Assembly: GCA_017936885.1 (NCBI GenBank)
Contig: JAGBEO010000013.1
Coordinates: 62,001-126,000, forward strand
Direction of reading: 5' to 3'
Length of the DNA: 64,000 bases
Source of the DNA: Lachnospiraceae bacterium
GTDB lineage: Bacteria; Bacillota; Clostridia; Lachnospirales; Lachnospiraceae
Part shown: positions 43,614 through 53,713 of the stretch, one piece after another
Numbering within the stretch: position 1 is the stretch's first letter
Layout of the letters: every line of letters begins with the position of its first letter
Notes under the pieces: generated by a model
What the model was told of the DNA's origin: nothing
The model's database searches: none
The model's input: only the letters and a program-made list of their open reading frames with translations
Translations under genes and position numbers: made by a program

Positions 43614-44243
43614 ATGGATAATGTATTTATTATGGATCATCCGTTGATCCAGCATAAGATTTCCCAGATTAGAGATGTACGCACGGGTACGAACGAATTC
43701 AGAAAGTGTATTGAAGAAATTGCAACCTTGATGGGGTATGAGGCATTGCGTGATCTGCCGCTTGAGGATGTGGAGGTAGAAACACCGATTGAGAAATGCA
43801 TGTCACCCAAAATTGCGGGTAAGAAACTGGCGGTGGTGCCGATTTTAAGAGCAGGACTCGGTATGGTAAATGGTATTCTTGCGTTGGTGCCCAGTGCCAA
43901 GGTTGGACATATCGGTTTGTACAGAGATCCGGAGACTCATGAGCCGCACGAATATTATTGTAAATTACCTGAGCCGATTGAACAGCGGACGATTGTGGTC
44001 GTAGACCCTATGCTGGCAACAGGCGGTTCCGGTTCAGAGGCGGTGGATTTTATCAAACAGCACGGCGGAAAGCATATCAAATTTATGTGTATTATTGCGG
44101 CACCGGAGGGGCTGGAGCGTCTGCATAAGGATCATCCTGATATTCAGATTTATGTCGGACATTTAGACCGCTGCCTGAATGAGGATGCTTATATCTGTCC
44201 GGGACTTGGTGATGCCGGAGACAGAATTTTCGGAACTAAATAG
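43614..44243 (+). CDS. upp: Uracil phosphoribosyltransferase
   Basis: Upp turns uracil and PRPP into UMP. Full length (209 residues): [21 protein letters not shown] at the start, [16 protein letters not shown], the PRPP loop [20 protein letters not shown], and the uracil-binding end [17 protein letters not shown]. The SD AAGAAGGAAGAGG is well placed. It pairs functionally with divergent pyrP and with the nucleoside phosphorylase at 24469. Confidence 0.97.
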   Translation: MDNVFIMDHPLIQHKISQIRDVRTGTNEFRKCIEEIATLMGYEALRDLPLEDVEVETPIEKCMSPKIAGKKLAVVPILRAGLGMVNGILALVPSAKVGHIGLYRDPETHEPHEYYCKLPEPIEQRTIVVVDPMLATGGSGSEAVDFIKQHGGKHIKFMCIIAAPEGLERLHKDHPDIQIYVGHLDRCLNEDAYICPGLGDAGDRIFGTK

Positions 44244-44264
44244 AAATTATATGAATTATATGGA

Positions 44265-44292
44265 AGAGCCATGTCGGAAGATATGGCTCTTT
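44265..44292 (+). terminator. Probable terminator after upp
   Basis: AGAGCCAT (44265-44272) and ATGGCTCT (44283-44290) form a perfect 8-bp stem with a 10-base loop, but only a short T run follows. It may be a modest terminator. Confidence 0.55.
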
Positions 44293-44402
44293 GTGGGAAA
44301 GAAAGGCGCTGACTTCTTGATTTAGCTAAGATTTTATGGTAGCATCTTAAGATAAGCGTTTATTATACGGACTGAAAGAAAGAATTGGTGACTGACTTGA
44401 GA

Positions 44403-45002
44403 ATGATAAAAATGATATGTGCAGGACTGTTATGCGTATTTATGCTGACGGCCTGCGGTAATGATGAAGCGCTGACAGCATATCAGGAAGATATGACGAC
44501 TTTTTTTGAGCATATAGCGGTTTATAATGACGGCATGAATTCCATTGATGCCTCTTCTGAGGATGCCAGGCAGCAGCTTCTTGGTTATCTGGACCAGCTT
44601 GAGAGTGAGATTACGTGGATGGCAGGGCTGGAAGTGCCGGAGCAGTTTTCGGCAGTGGACAGCCTGGCAGATGAAGCGGATGAGAATATGAAACAGGCGG
44701 TTGAACTGTATCATCAGGCTTATGAAGCTGAGGAGTATGATGAGGCGGTAGCAGAGGCGGCAAGAGAATATTATGACCGGGCGAACATTCGGATTCAGTA
44801 TATTATTACCATCCTTCATGGAGAGATTCCTGAGGGTGAAGGAGTTACCTATACAGAGGAAAACAGCATTTTGGGCGGCGGTTATCTGAATCAGACCGAT
44901 GAGGAAAAGACTGAGGATGTACCGGAGGATAATTTTGATACGGATGACACTGTTTTCTACGAGGAGCCGGAAGAAGATGTGTCACAGGAAGGTGCCGAAT
45001 AG
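44403..45002 (+). CDS. Lipoprotein of unknown function
   Basis: The N-terminus MIKMICAGLLCVFMLTACGN is a lipoprotein signal with lipobox LTAC; the Cys would be lipidated. The mature part is acidic and helical (DQLESEITWMAGLEVPEQF, ADEADENMKQAVELYHQAYE), ending in a long Asp/Glu-rich tail. The helical part resembles small clostridial lipoproteins without known function. The start is uncertain: TTG 44385, GTG 44388, TTG 44397 and ATG 44403 are in frame; GGTGA at 44387-44391 favours one of the last two. The 122 bases after it before metH hold no recognisable riboswitch. Confidence 0.7.
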   Translation: MIKMICAGLLCVFMLTACGNDEALTAYQEDMTTFFEHIAVYNDGMNSIDASSEDARQQLLGYLDQLESEITWMAGLEVPEQFSAVDSLADEADENMKQAVELYHQAYEAEEYDEAVAEAAREYYDRANIRIQYIITILHGEIPEGEGVTYTEENSILGGGYLNQTDEEKTEDVPEDNFDTDDTVFYEEPEEDVSQEGAE

Positions 45003-45124
45003 GAATGCATCGAACTAAGAAAGCGCAGAAGCATCTTTTCTCCCGGATGGCTGTGCATCAGAGGCGGCATGGCAGAAGGTAGAATAGAAGAGCAGTAAGC
45101 TGAGCGAAAGGTATTTGTATTGTA

Positions 45125-47590
45125 ATGAATAAACAGGAATTTCAGGCATTGATCCATGAGCATCCTATCTTTTTGGACGGAGCTACGGGATCAAATCTAC
45201 AGAAAAGAGGCATGCCTACAGGGGTATGTCCGGAGAAATGGATTCTTGACAACAGAGAGGTTTTAATTGATCTGCAGAGAGAATTTGTAAAGGCGGGCAC
45301 TAATATTGTCTATGCGCCGACCTTTACGGCAAACCGGATCAAATTAAAGGAATATGGTCTGGAAGATCAGATCCGGCAGATGAATCTTGATCTGGTGGCG
45401 CTTTCCAAAGAAGCGGTGAGCGGTCAGGCTTATGTGGCAGGCGATATCACCATGACCGGTGAGCAGCTTGCACCTATGGGGAGTTTGGATTTTGAAGAAC
45501 TGATAGAGGTATATAAGGAACAGATAGGTTATCTCGTAGAAGCAGGCGTTGACTTGCTGGTGGTAGAGACGATGATGAGCCTGCAGGAAACCCGGGCGGC
45601 AATTATTGCGGCGAAGGAAGTATGCGATCTGGCTGTGATGGCTACGCTGACCTTTGAGTCTGACGGAAGAACCCTTTACGGTACGGATGCCACCACAGCC
45701 GCTGTTGTGTTGGAGAGCCTCGGCGCGGCGGCGATCGGAACCAACTGTTCCACAGGACCTGATAAGATGGTGGATGTGGTACGTAAGATGGCTGCGGTAA
45801 CGACCATACCGATCATAGCCAAGCCCAATGCGGGACTGCCGTCTTTAGATGCGGATGGCAACACAGTCTATGATATGGCTGCCGATGTGTTCGGCGCATG
45901 TATGAATGATATCGTACAGGCAGGTGCCTCTGTCATAGGAGGGTGCTGCGGTACCACGCCTGCGTATATTAAAGCGGCGAAAGACAATGTGGGGCAGATG
46001 AAGATCCACCACAGGGAACAGCCGAAGATGCGGTATCTGACCAGTGAACGGCAGACCATTGCTTTTGGGTTGGAAGATAACTTTATTATTGTGGGAGAAC
46101 GTATCAATCCTACCGGCAAGAAAAAGCTGCAGGCACAGCTTCGGGAAGGAAACATGGATATGGTTTCCGACTTTGCGGAAGAGCAGGAAGCCTGCGGGGC
46201 AGGTATTCTGGATGTCAATATGGGTATGAGCGGCATTGATGAGAAGGCGATGATGCTGAAAGCACTGGATACGGTCAGCAGTGTGACACAGTTGCCGCTT
46301 TCTATTGATTCCAGCCACGTAGAGGTGCTGGAAGCGGCCCTGCGCAGATATCCCGGCAGGGCGCTGATCAATTCCATCTCTTATGAGAAGGTGAAATTCG
46401 AATCCTTGCTGCCGATCGCGAAGAAATACGGTGCCATGTTTATTCTTCTGCCCTTGTCAGACGAAGGACTTCCTAAGAGTCTGGAAGAGAAAATAGATAT
46501 TATAGAGAAGATACAGGCGCGTGCCTATGAACTGGGAATGCGCAAAGAAGATATTGTCGTAGATGGGCTGGTGGCCACCGTGGGAGCCAATAAGACGGCT
46601 GCACTTGAGACCTTGGAAACTATAAGGTATTGTAAGAGGAACGGTTTAGCTACTATCTGCGGACTGTCTAATATTTCCTTCGGACTGCCGGAGAGAAGCT
46701 TCGTCAATGCGGCATTTCTGACGATGGCGATTCAGGCGGGACTGACCATGGCGATTGCCAATCCGTCACAGGAATTACTGGTCAGCAGTGCTTTTGCGGC
46801 GGATCTGCTCTTAAACAAAGAGGGCGCTGATATCCGGTATATTGAACTGATGGACGCGGTGAAAGCAAAACGGGAAGCGCTGGGAGAGACACCTGCTGCA
46901 AACACCGGTATTCATATCCATGCATCCGGTAAAAACACGGCCGCAGCAACACTTTCTGCGAAAGAAAAGTTGTATGCGGATGTGATGAAAGGCAATGGCG
47001 GCGGTATTGTGGAAGATACGAAGAAAGCCTTGGAAGAAGGATACGAAGCCAAGGCGCTTCTGGATGAGGTGCTGCTTGCTGCCATCAATGAGGTGGGTGA
47101 GCTTTTTGATAAGGGAAAATATTTCCTGCCGCAGTTGATAGCCAGTGCGGAGGCGATGAAGGCTTCCATTGAGTACTTAGAGCCGCTGCTGGCACAGAAT
47201 CATTCCGGACAGGATATGCCTACGGTAGTTATTGCTACGGTAGAGGGCGATATTCATGATATTGGTAAGAATCTGGTTGCCTTGATGCTCAAGAATTACG
47301 GCTTTAAAGTCATTGATTTAGGCAAAGATGTTCCGAAGGAAAGGATCATAGAAGCCGCCAAGGAGTATCATGCACAGGTAATTGCACTTTCGGCACTGAT
47401 GACTACGACCATGCAGCAGATGAAGCATGTGATCAATTATGCCAAAGAAAGAGAAGTGGATGCCAAGATCATTATCGGCGGTGCGGTTATCACCCAGGAT
47501 TATGCGGATGAGATCGGGGCTGACGGCTACTCCAAGGATGCGGCGGATGCCGTGAAACTGACTAAGAGAATATTAAATATTGAGGGATAA
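45125..47590 (+). CDS. metH: Cobalamin-dependent methionine synthase, lacking reactivation domain
   Basis: An 821-residue modular methyltransferase. The homocysteine domain (1-290) has zinc ligands in GTNCSTG and GGCCGTTPAYI. The pterin (methyl-THF) domain (about 310-580) has NPTGKKKLQ and ILDVNMGMSGIDE. The helical cap and B12 domain (about 600-821) have EGDIHDIGKNLVALMLKNYG with the axial His in DxHxxG, and IIIGGAVITQDYADEIGADG. The AdoMet-dependent reactivation domain of E. coli MetH is absent, as in many anaerobes, where a separate protein may reactivate it. It uses methyl-THF from the Fhs/FolD branch and homocysteine from MetY. No SAM or cobalamin riboswitch is seen upstream. Confidence 0.93.
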   Translation: MNKQEFQALIHEHPIFLDGATGSNLQKRGMPTGVCPEKWILDNREVLIDLQREFVKAGTNIVYAPTFTANRIKLKEYGLEDQIRQMNLDLVALSKEAVSGQAYVAGDITMTGEQLAPMGSLDFEELIEVYKEQIGYLVEAGVDLLVVETMMSLQETRAAIIAAKEVCDLAVMATLTFESDGRTLYGTDATTAAVVLESLGAAAIGTNCSTGPDKMVDVVRKMAAVTTIPIIAKPNAGLPSLDADGNTVYDMAADVFGACMNDIVQAGASVIGGCCGTTPAYIKAAKDNVGQMKIHHREQPKMRYLTSERQTIAFGLEDNFIIVGERINPTGKKKLQAQLREGNMDMVSDFAEEQEACGAGILDVNMGMSGIDEKAMMLKALDTVSSVTQLPLSIDSSHVEVLEAALRRYPGRALINSISYEKVKFESLLPIAKKYGAMFILLPLSDEGLPKSLEEKIDIIEKIQARAYELGMRKEDIVVDGLVATVGANKTAALETLETIRYCKRNGLATICGLSNISFGLPERSFVNAAFLTMAIQAGLTMAIANPSQELLVSSAFAADLLLNKEGADIRYIELMDAVKAKREALGETPAANTGIHIHASGKNTAAATLSAKEKLYADVMKGNGGGIVEDTKKALEEGYEAKALLDEVLLAAINEVGELFDKGKYFLPQLIASAEAMKASIEYLEPLLAQNHSGQDMPTVVIATVEGDIHDIGKNLVALMLKNYGFKVIDLGKDVPKERIIEAAKEYHAQVIALSALMTTTMQQMKHVINYAKEREVDAKIIIGGAVITQDYADEIGADGYSKDAADAVKLTKRILNIEG

Positions 47591-47643
47591 TAACAGATCT
47601 GTAATACCATAAATATGTGTCTGAGTAAAATGAGGGATTTATC

Positions 47644-48108
47644 ATGGAAGCAGAACAGAGTGTTTTAGACAATCAGGAGATAAACGATAAAACGGAGCCA
47701 CGGCAGGATACGATGCAGCAGCTTCTCGAACAGACTAGAGAGCAGTTGTTCTATACACGTATTTTAACAGGTGCTTTCTTTGCTATGTTTCTTGTGGTGT
47801 TTATCTCCGCAGTGATATTAGTTCCCAAGGTGTGCGGAGCACTTGGACAGATCAATAATCTGACAGAAGCTGCTGGTGCCACATTGGAATCTGCCAATCA
47901 GGCATTGGCGGAAGTCTCTGAAATGAGCACGGAGATTACCGGTGTGAGTACACAGTTGAATGAATTTATCACTGAGAATGCGCAGACTCTTTCCGATGCG
48001 GCAACAGATATCAGTGAGATTGATTTTGAAGGACTGAATCAGGCGATTCAGGATTTGCAGGATGCAGTAGGCCCCTTTGCAAATCTGATGAACGGATTTA
48101 GAAGATAG
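47644..48108 (+). CDS. Small single-span membrane protein
   Basis: A 154-residue protein with an acidic N-terminus, one membrane segment (about residues 42-64, GAFFAMFLVVFISAVILVP) and a helical, low-complexity C-terminal part rich in Ala, Glu and Thr (ESANQALAEVSEMSTEITGVS). That part resembles chemoreceptor-like coiled coil without the signalling tip. It lies 53 bases after metH and 43 before ilvB. No family is recognised; a membrane-tethered scaffold is possible. Confidence 0.65.
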   Translation: MEAEQSVLDNQEINDKTEPRQDTMQQLLEQTREQLFYTRILTGAFFAMFLVVFISAVILVPKVCGALGQINNLTEAAGATLESANQALAEVSEMSTEITGVSTQLNEFITENAQTLSDAATDISEIDFEGLNQAIQDLQDAVGPFANLMNGFRR

Positions 48109-48151
48109 AGCTTAGGATAAAAGCCAGAAATAAGAAGGGAGTTATAGGTAT

Positions 48152-49768
48152 ATGTTAGGTGCAGATGCAATGGTAAAATGCCTGGAAGAAGAAGGCGTTG
48201 AATATGTATTCGGATACCCGGGGGTAGCAATATGCCCCTTTTATAACAGTATTCTGGAATCTGATATCCAGACAATATTAATCCGCACGGAGCAGAATGC
48301 GGCCCATGCGGCGAGCGGACTTGCCAGAGTGTCCGGTAAGGTGGGTGTATGCGCGGTGACTTCAGGCCCAGGCGCTACTAATCTGATTACCGGTATTGCG
48401 ACAGCTTTTGCAGACAGTATTCCGTTAGTGTGCATTACCGGACAGGTGAACAGTGAACTGATCGGCTCCGATGTATTTCAGGAGGCGGATATTACGGGCG
48501 CGGTGGAGTCTTTCGTAAAGTACAGTTATTTAATTAAAGACGTGAACGATATCCCAAGAGTCTTTAAAGAGGCATTTCATATTGCCAGTACCGGAAGAAA
48601 GGGGCCGGTTCTGATTGATGTGCCCATTGATATCCAGAATGCCGTGCTTACCAAATTCAAATATCCGGAAGAGGTAAGTATGCGCACTTATAAACCAACC
48701 GTAAAAGGCAATGCAGCGCAAATCAAAAAAGTGGTCAAAGAAATAGTAAAATCCAAGCGTCCGCTGATCTGTGCAGGCGGCGGCGTGCTTCTAAGCGAAG
48801 CAGAAGGCGAGCTTAGAGCTTTTGCAGAGAAATACAGTATTCCGGTGGTATCTACGATGATGGGAATCGGTGTAATGCCTACCAAACATCCCATGTACTA
48901 CGGAATGGTGGGAAATAACGGCAAGCCTTACGCAAACCGTGCCATGAATGAATCCGATCTGCTGATTATGGTAGGCGCCAGGGTTGCTGACCGTGCGGTC
49001 AACCAGCCTGACTTAATTACAGAGAATAAGGTACTTGTCCATATTGACGTAGACCCGGCGGAAATCGGTAAGAACGTCGGCCCGGCGATTCCGCTTGTTG
49101 GAGATGCAAAGCATATCTTTGAAGATATAGAGAAGGAAGAAATCTCCTGTCAGCATGAGGAGTGGATCGAAACCTTAAACGGTTACCGGGATACGATGGA
49201 GCGCATCAGAAAACCTAATCCCGACTATGTGGACCCGGCAGAGTTTATCCGCCTGTTGTCAGAAGCAATGGAAGAGGACGCGGTCTATGTGGCTGATGTG
49301 GGTCAGAACCAGATCTGGTCCTGCGGTTACCATATTGTTAAGAAGGGCAGATTCCTTACCACAGGAGGTATGGGAACGATGGGATATTCTATTCCGGCAG
49401 CCATGGGTGCCAAGCTGGCGGACAGAAAGAAACAGGTTATTGCTGTCTGCGGAGACGGCTCCTTCCAGATGTCCATGATGGAGCTTGCCACCATGCGTCA
49501 GTTTCATGTGCCCGTGAAGATTATTGTACTGAAGAATAACTATTTAGGTATGGTGCGTGAGTATCAGCATTATACATACAAGGATCATTATTCTGTAGTA
49601 GATCTCTCCGGCAGCCCTGATTTGGAGAAATTATCTGCCGCTTATGATATGAGGTTTATGAGACAGACGGATATGCAAGGGGTGGAGGATACCATCAGGG
49701 AGTTTTTGGAAAAAGACGAATCGATCCTGTTAGAATGTCTGATTGATCCTATGGATCTGGTAAAATAG
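48152..49768 (+). CDS. ilvB: Acetolactate synthase large subunit (TPP enzyme)
   Basis: A 538-residue TPP enzyme, the first of the Ilv genes here. The TPP-activating Glu is in LIRTEQNAAHAA; the family block TSGPGATNLITGIATAFADSIPLVCITGQV follows in pieces; GDGSFQMSMMELATM...LKNNYLGMVREY is the Mg/TPP motif. It joins two pyruvates, or pyruvate and 2-oxobutyrate, for valine/isoleucine synthesis. The adjacent small subunits and ilvC support ALS over other TPP enzymes. It is about 30 residues shorter than the E. coli enzyme. The SD GAAGGGAG is clear. Confidence 0.92.
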   Translation: MLGADAMVKCLEEEGVEYVFGYPGVAICPFYNSILESDIQTILIRTEQNAAHAASGLARVSGKVGVCAVTSGPGATNLITGIATAFADSIPLVCITGQVNSELIGSDVFQEADITGAVESFVKYSYLIKDVNDIPRVFKEAFHIASTGRKGPVLIDVPIDIQNAVLTKFKYPEEVSMRTYKPTVKGNAAQIKKVVKEIVKSKRPLICAGGGVLLSEAEGELRAFAEKYSIPVVSTMMGIGVMPTKHPMYYGMVGNNGKPYANRAMNESDLLIMVGARVADRAVNQPDLITENKVLVHIDVDPAEIGKNVGPAIPLVGDAKHIFEDIEKEEISCQHEEWIETLNGYRDTMERIRKPNPDYVDPAEFIRLLSEAMEEDAVYVADVGQNQIWSCGYHIVKKGRFLTTGGMGTMGYSIPAAMGAKLADRKKQVIAVCGDGSFQMSMMELATMRQFHVPVKIIVLKNNYLGMVREYQHYTYKDHYSVVDLSGSPDLEKLSAAYDMRFMRQTDMQGVEDTIREFLEKDESILLECLIDPMDLVK

Positions 49769-49790
49769 AGAAAGGTAAGGGTTATAAAGT

Positions 49791-50279
49791 ATGAAAAAGA
49801 TATATTCTGTGCTGGTAGAAAACCGTTCCGGTGTTCTGTGCAAGGTTGCAGGGCTTTTCTCTAGAAGATGCTTTAATATTGACAGTCTAGCGGTAGGGGA
49901 GACGGATGATGCCGCAACCTCCTGTATGACGATTGTAAGCAGCGGAGATCAGCGTACCATCGAACAGATTGAGAAGCAGCTTAATAAGAAACTGGATGTT
50001 ATTAAGGTCAAGACCTTTGATGAATCTGCCAGTGTCAGCAGAGAACTTATGCTGATTAAGGTAAAATATAATAAGAATAACAGAAGAGACATTATGGAAA
50101 CTTGCGAAATCATGAAGGCGGACATCGTGGATATGTCCAAAAACATGATGATTATACAAATCTGCGATGTACCGGAGAAAATTAAGCTGTTTATCAGCAT
50201 GATGCAGACCATCAGCATTGTGGAAGTTGCCAGAACCGGAACGTTGGCTTTGCAGAAATGTATGGAAACAGACAACTAG
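49791..50279 (+). CDS. ilvN: Acetolactate synthase small subunit, copy 1
   Basis: A 162-residue ALS regulatory subunit: ACT domain (residues 2-75; YSVLVENRSGVLCKVAGLFS, RRCFNIDSLAVGETDDAATS) followed by the C-terminal ALS small-subunit domain (VSRELMLIKVKYN, IVDMSKNMMIIQICD). The end EVARTGTLALQ resembles the standard RTG block. It lies 22 bases after ilvB. It should bind valine and set feedback control. A second, different copy follows 83 bases later. The two share only a moderate number of residues, so they are old paralogues. Confidence 0.92.
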   Translation: MKKIYSVLVENRSGVLCKVAGLFSRRCFNIDSLAVGETDDAATSCMTIVSSGDQRTIEQIEKQLNKKLDVIKVKTFDESASVSRELMLIKVKYNKNNRRDIMETCEIMKADIVDMSKNMMIIQICDVPEKIKLFISMMQTISIVEVARTGTLALQKCMETDN

Positions 50280-50362
50280 ACAGGTTGACTTTTTATATGC
50301 AAATTGATACAATAATTGACAGTGCGTGACAGGTAAATGTCATGTGCGGAAAGGCTTACTTT

Positions 50363-50863
50363 ATGCAGAAGAAAGTATTGCAGCTATTGGTAGATAATAC
50401 ATCCGGCGTTTTGAGCCGTATATCAGGGCTTTTTTCCAGACGCGGATACAATATTGACAGTATCACGGCCGGTGTGACGGCAGATCCTCGTTTTACCCGT
50501 ATTACCATTGTGACATCCGGTGATGATGAGATTTTAGATCAGATTGAGAAACAGGTAGCCAAGCTCATAGATGTCAGGGATATTAAAGAACTGAGACCGG
50601 AGAAAAGCGTATACCGTGAACTTGCCATGATTAAGGTGAAGGCCTCTGCCTCCGAGAGACAGGGCGTTATCGCAGTGGCTGATATCTTCCGTGCGAAGAT
50701 TATCGATGTATCTCCGGAAAGCCTGATTATCGAGCTTACCGGTAATCAGGACAAGATTGAGGCATTTATCAGTCTCTTAGACGGTTATGAGATATTAGAG
50801 CTTGCCAGAACAGGTATCGCCGGTCTTGGACGCGGTACTGAGAATGTTACTTATTTAGAATAG
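50363..50863 (+). CDS. ilvN: Acetolactate synthase small subunit, copy 2
   Basis: A 166-residue second small subunit. The ACT domain has LQLLVDNTSGVLSRISGLFS and RRGYNIDSITAGVTADPRFT, closer to the usual IlvH/IlvN consensus than copy 1. The C-terminal domain has VYRELAMIKVKAS, RAKIIDVSPESLIIELTG and ends ELARTGIAGLGRG. The frame is open from ATG 50342, but GGAAAGG lies eight bases before ATG 50363. With two regulatory subunits, the ALS may respond to different effectors. It precedes ilvC by about 100 bases. Confidence 0.92.
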   Translation: MQKKVLQLLVDNTSGVLSRISGLFSRRGYNIDSITAGVTADPRFTRITIVTSGDDEILDQIEKQVAKLIDVRDIKELRPEKSVYRELAMIKVKASASERQGVIAVADIFRAKIIDVSPESLIIELTGNQDKIEAFISLLDGYEILELARTGIAGLGRGTENVTYLE

Positions 50864-50951
50864 ACGGTTTGGCTTAGACAGCCGTCGGTTCATGGTATTT
50901 GTCTGCTAAAAGGGAGTTTCCCTTTCAGTTATATTGTAAATTATGAAATAA

Positions 50952-51983
<1,032 letters not shown>

Positions 51984-52022
51984 TCTGCAGGATGCAATCG
52001 GGCAGATAACAATGACAAAAGA

Positions 52023-52057
52023 CAGCATCACTCGTTTGTTCGGGTGGTGCTGATTTT
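52023..52057 (+). terminator. Rho-independent terminator after ilvC
   Basis: CAGCATCACTCG (52023-52034) pairs over 12 bp (two G-U) with CGGGTGGTGCTG (52041-52052), followed by ATTTTC. It closes the ilv operon. Confidence 0.8.
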
Positions 52058-52088
52058 CATAACAGCAATTATAGATGCGGAGATAGGA

Positions 52089-52652
52089 ATGGAGTCGAAA
52101 ACCAACGTAGAACAAAGACTGGCAGAAAGCTTTAAGAAACTGGCGATTAAAACGTCCATTGAGAAAATTACGATTAAGGAAATTACAGACGGAGCAGGTG
52201 TGATCAGGCCTACTTTTTATAATCACTTTCAGGATAAATATGAATTGCTGGAATGGCTGATACGGACAGAAATATTAGATCCGGTCATACCGCTTATGAA
52301 GGAAGGTGATCTGCGGGAAAGTCTGATACAGATTTTTACAAATTTGATGCAGGAGAAGGAATTCTATATGAAGGTAGTCCGCTTGGAAGGACAGAATTCC
52401 TGCGAAATGATTACGAGAAAATTTGTAAAAGAAGTTCTGCTTATTTTTATCAATGAACAGGTTGGAGACAAAAAGGCGGCGAAAAAAGGGCTGACAACTG
52501 ATATGGTTGCAGAGTATTACGCACAGTCTATCGCTTTTGTCATTATGGAGTGGATTAAGTTAAATATGAGTCTGTCACCGGAGCAGATGGCGGATATTTT
52601 CCGGTATATCACGAGTCACTCCATGGAAGAAGTGATTGCGGAGATGAATTAA
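52089..52652 (+). CDS. TetR/AcrR family regulator (DhaS-like)
   Basis: A 187-residue TetR-fold regulator. HTH: LAIKTSIEKITIKEITDGAG and IRPTFYNHFQDKYELLEWL. The C-terminal ligand domain has the DhaS/TetR_C_33-type features (YYAQSIAFVIMEWIKLNMSL). The open frame starts at 52044, inside the ilvC terminator; ATG 52089 with GCGGAGATAGG upstream is chosen. It lies between ilvC and the hydrolase/KAS III/chemoreceptor genes on the same strand, separated from those by 250 bases with a strong promoter. It may control them, but no palindrome was identified. Confidence 0.85.
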   Translation: MESKTNVEQRLAESFKKLAIKTSIEKITIKEITDGAGVIRPTFYNHFQDKYELLEWLIRTEILDPVIPLMKEGDLRESLIQIFTNLMQEKEFYMKVVRLEGQNSCEMITRKFVKEVLLIFINEQVGDKKAAKKGLTTDMVAEYYAQSIAFVIMEWIKLNMSLSPEQMADIFRYITSHSMEEVIAEMN

Positions 52653-52757
52653 ACAGTATGAATTATGAGAGGGTCATTCACGTTGTGGGATGACCCTTAA
52701 AATATTTTGGGAATTCTGGAAATAAGTATTAAATAGGCAGAATATGTATATGAATTG

Positions 52758-52786
52758 TTGACAAAATCAGAAAATTGAAATAAACT
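52758..52786 (+). promoter_or_regulatory. Promoter for the hydrolase/KAS III/chemoreceptor cluster
   Basis: TTGACA (52758-52763), a 17-base spacer and TAAACT (52781-52786) lie 116 bases before the hydrolase start. The rest of the 52653-52901 gap is AT-rich with no clear dyad. Confidence 0.6.
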
Positions 52787-52901
52787 AAATTATAAATGTA
52801 GTAAGAATGAAATATTTTATATGAAATAAACTGTATTTTATCGGACGTGTAACAAGAAATAGCAGCAAAGACATCTAAGGGGAAATTTCGGAGGAAAGAA
52901 A

Positions 52902-53681
52902 ATGACGAAAGAAAGAGTAATGTTATCGTACAGACAGATTGGGGACAGTCAAAGTGACATGACACTGGTATTCCTTCACGGTTCTTCCATGACGAAAGAG
53001 GGAATGATGCCGTTAGCGGAGGGGTTTGTGCAATACAACTGTATTGTATTTGATTTGACGGCACATGGCGAGTCTGGTGGAACTGAGCCGGATGAAGTAA
53101 AGGATTTTGCGGATGATGTGGAGTATTCTATTGAAGAATTACAGAACAGGAATGTGATCGGGGCAAAGATAGTAATGCTTGGATATTCCATGGGTGGTGC
53201 CATTACCTGCGAGATTGCCATACGGAAGAAATTGCCTTTGGCAGGAATGGTTGTATTAAGCAGTGGCGGTGATTTAAGCAGTTATACTCCGCTTTTGGCC
53301 GAATTAAAGAGTGTGCCGGCAGAGAAATTCGTAGTAGCGGATGTATTTCCGGCATTGGTTGGAGCGGATACTTCTAAAGAACAGAAGCAGGCTATTATAG
53401 AACATTTTGATTCCACAAAGGTGTCAGATGTTATCAGCTATGGTGATCTGATGGCTTCTAATCGGTATAACCGTCTGGCTGACTGCGCGCGAATTGATAT
53501 CCCTGCATTGATGGTACAGGGCTGTGATGACACAATCGTACTGCCGATGGCTGCAGTGGAGACGTGGAAGATGATTCCGCACAGTGAGCTTTTGATGATT
53601 CCCTATAAAGGACATGCAGCATTGTTTGAGGATAAAGAGCTGTTATGGGAGAGGATTCTGTCGTTTGTTGAGAAACTGTAG
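52902..53681 (+). CDS. Alpha/beta hydrolase
   Basis: A 259-residue alpha/beta hydrolase with an intact triad: the nucleophile elbow LGYSMGGAI (Ser), QGCDDTIVL (Asp) and YKGHAALFE (His). The oxyanion segment is FLHGSSMTKEG. The substrate class is unclear; esterase, thioesterase or lipase-type activity are possible. No signal peptide. SD: CGGAGGAAAG. It is followed 32 bases later by a KAS III-like gene, with a chemoreceptor next, all under one promoter. The pairing suggests acyl or thioester chemistry, but this is inferred. Confidence 0.85.
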   Translation: MTKERVMLSYRQIGDSQSDMTLVFLHGSSMTKEGMMPLAEGFVQYNCIVFDLTAHGESGGTEPDEVKDFADDVEYSIEELQNRNVIGAKIVMLGYSMGGAITCEIAIRKKLPLAGMVVLSSGGDLSSYTPLLAELKSVPAEKFVVADVFPALVGADTSKEQKQAIIEHFDSTKVSDVISYGDLMASNRYNRLADCARIDIPALMVQGCDDTIVLPMAAVETWKMIPHSELLMIPYKGHAALFEDKELLWERILSFVEKL

Positions 53682-53713
53682 AGTATGTTGGAAGGTTGCC
53701 GGAGGGACTGCAT

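Noticed and set aside
45003-45124. A SAM or cobalamin riboswitch upstream of metH
   Set aside because: The gap is only 122 bases and has neither the B12-box nor the SAM-I core, and no terminator stem.
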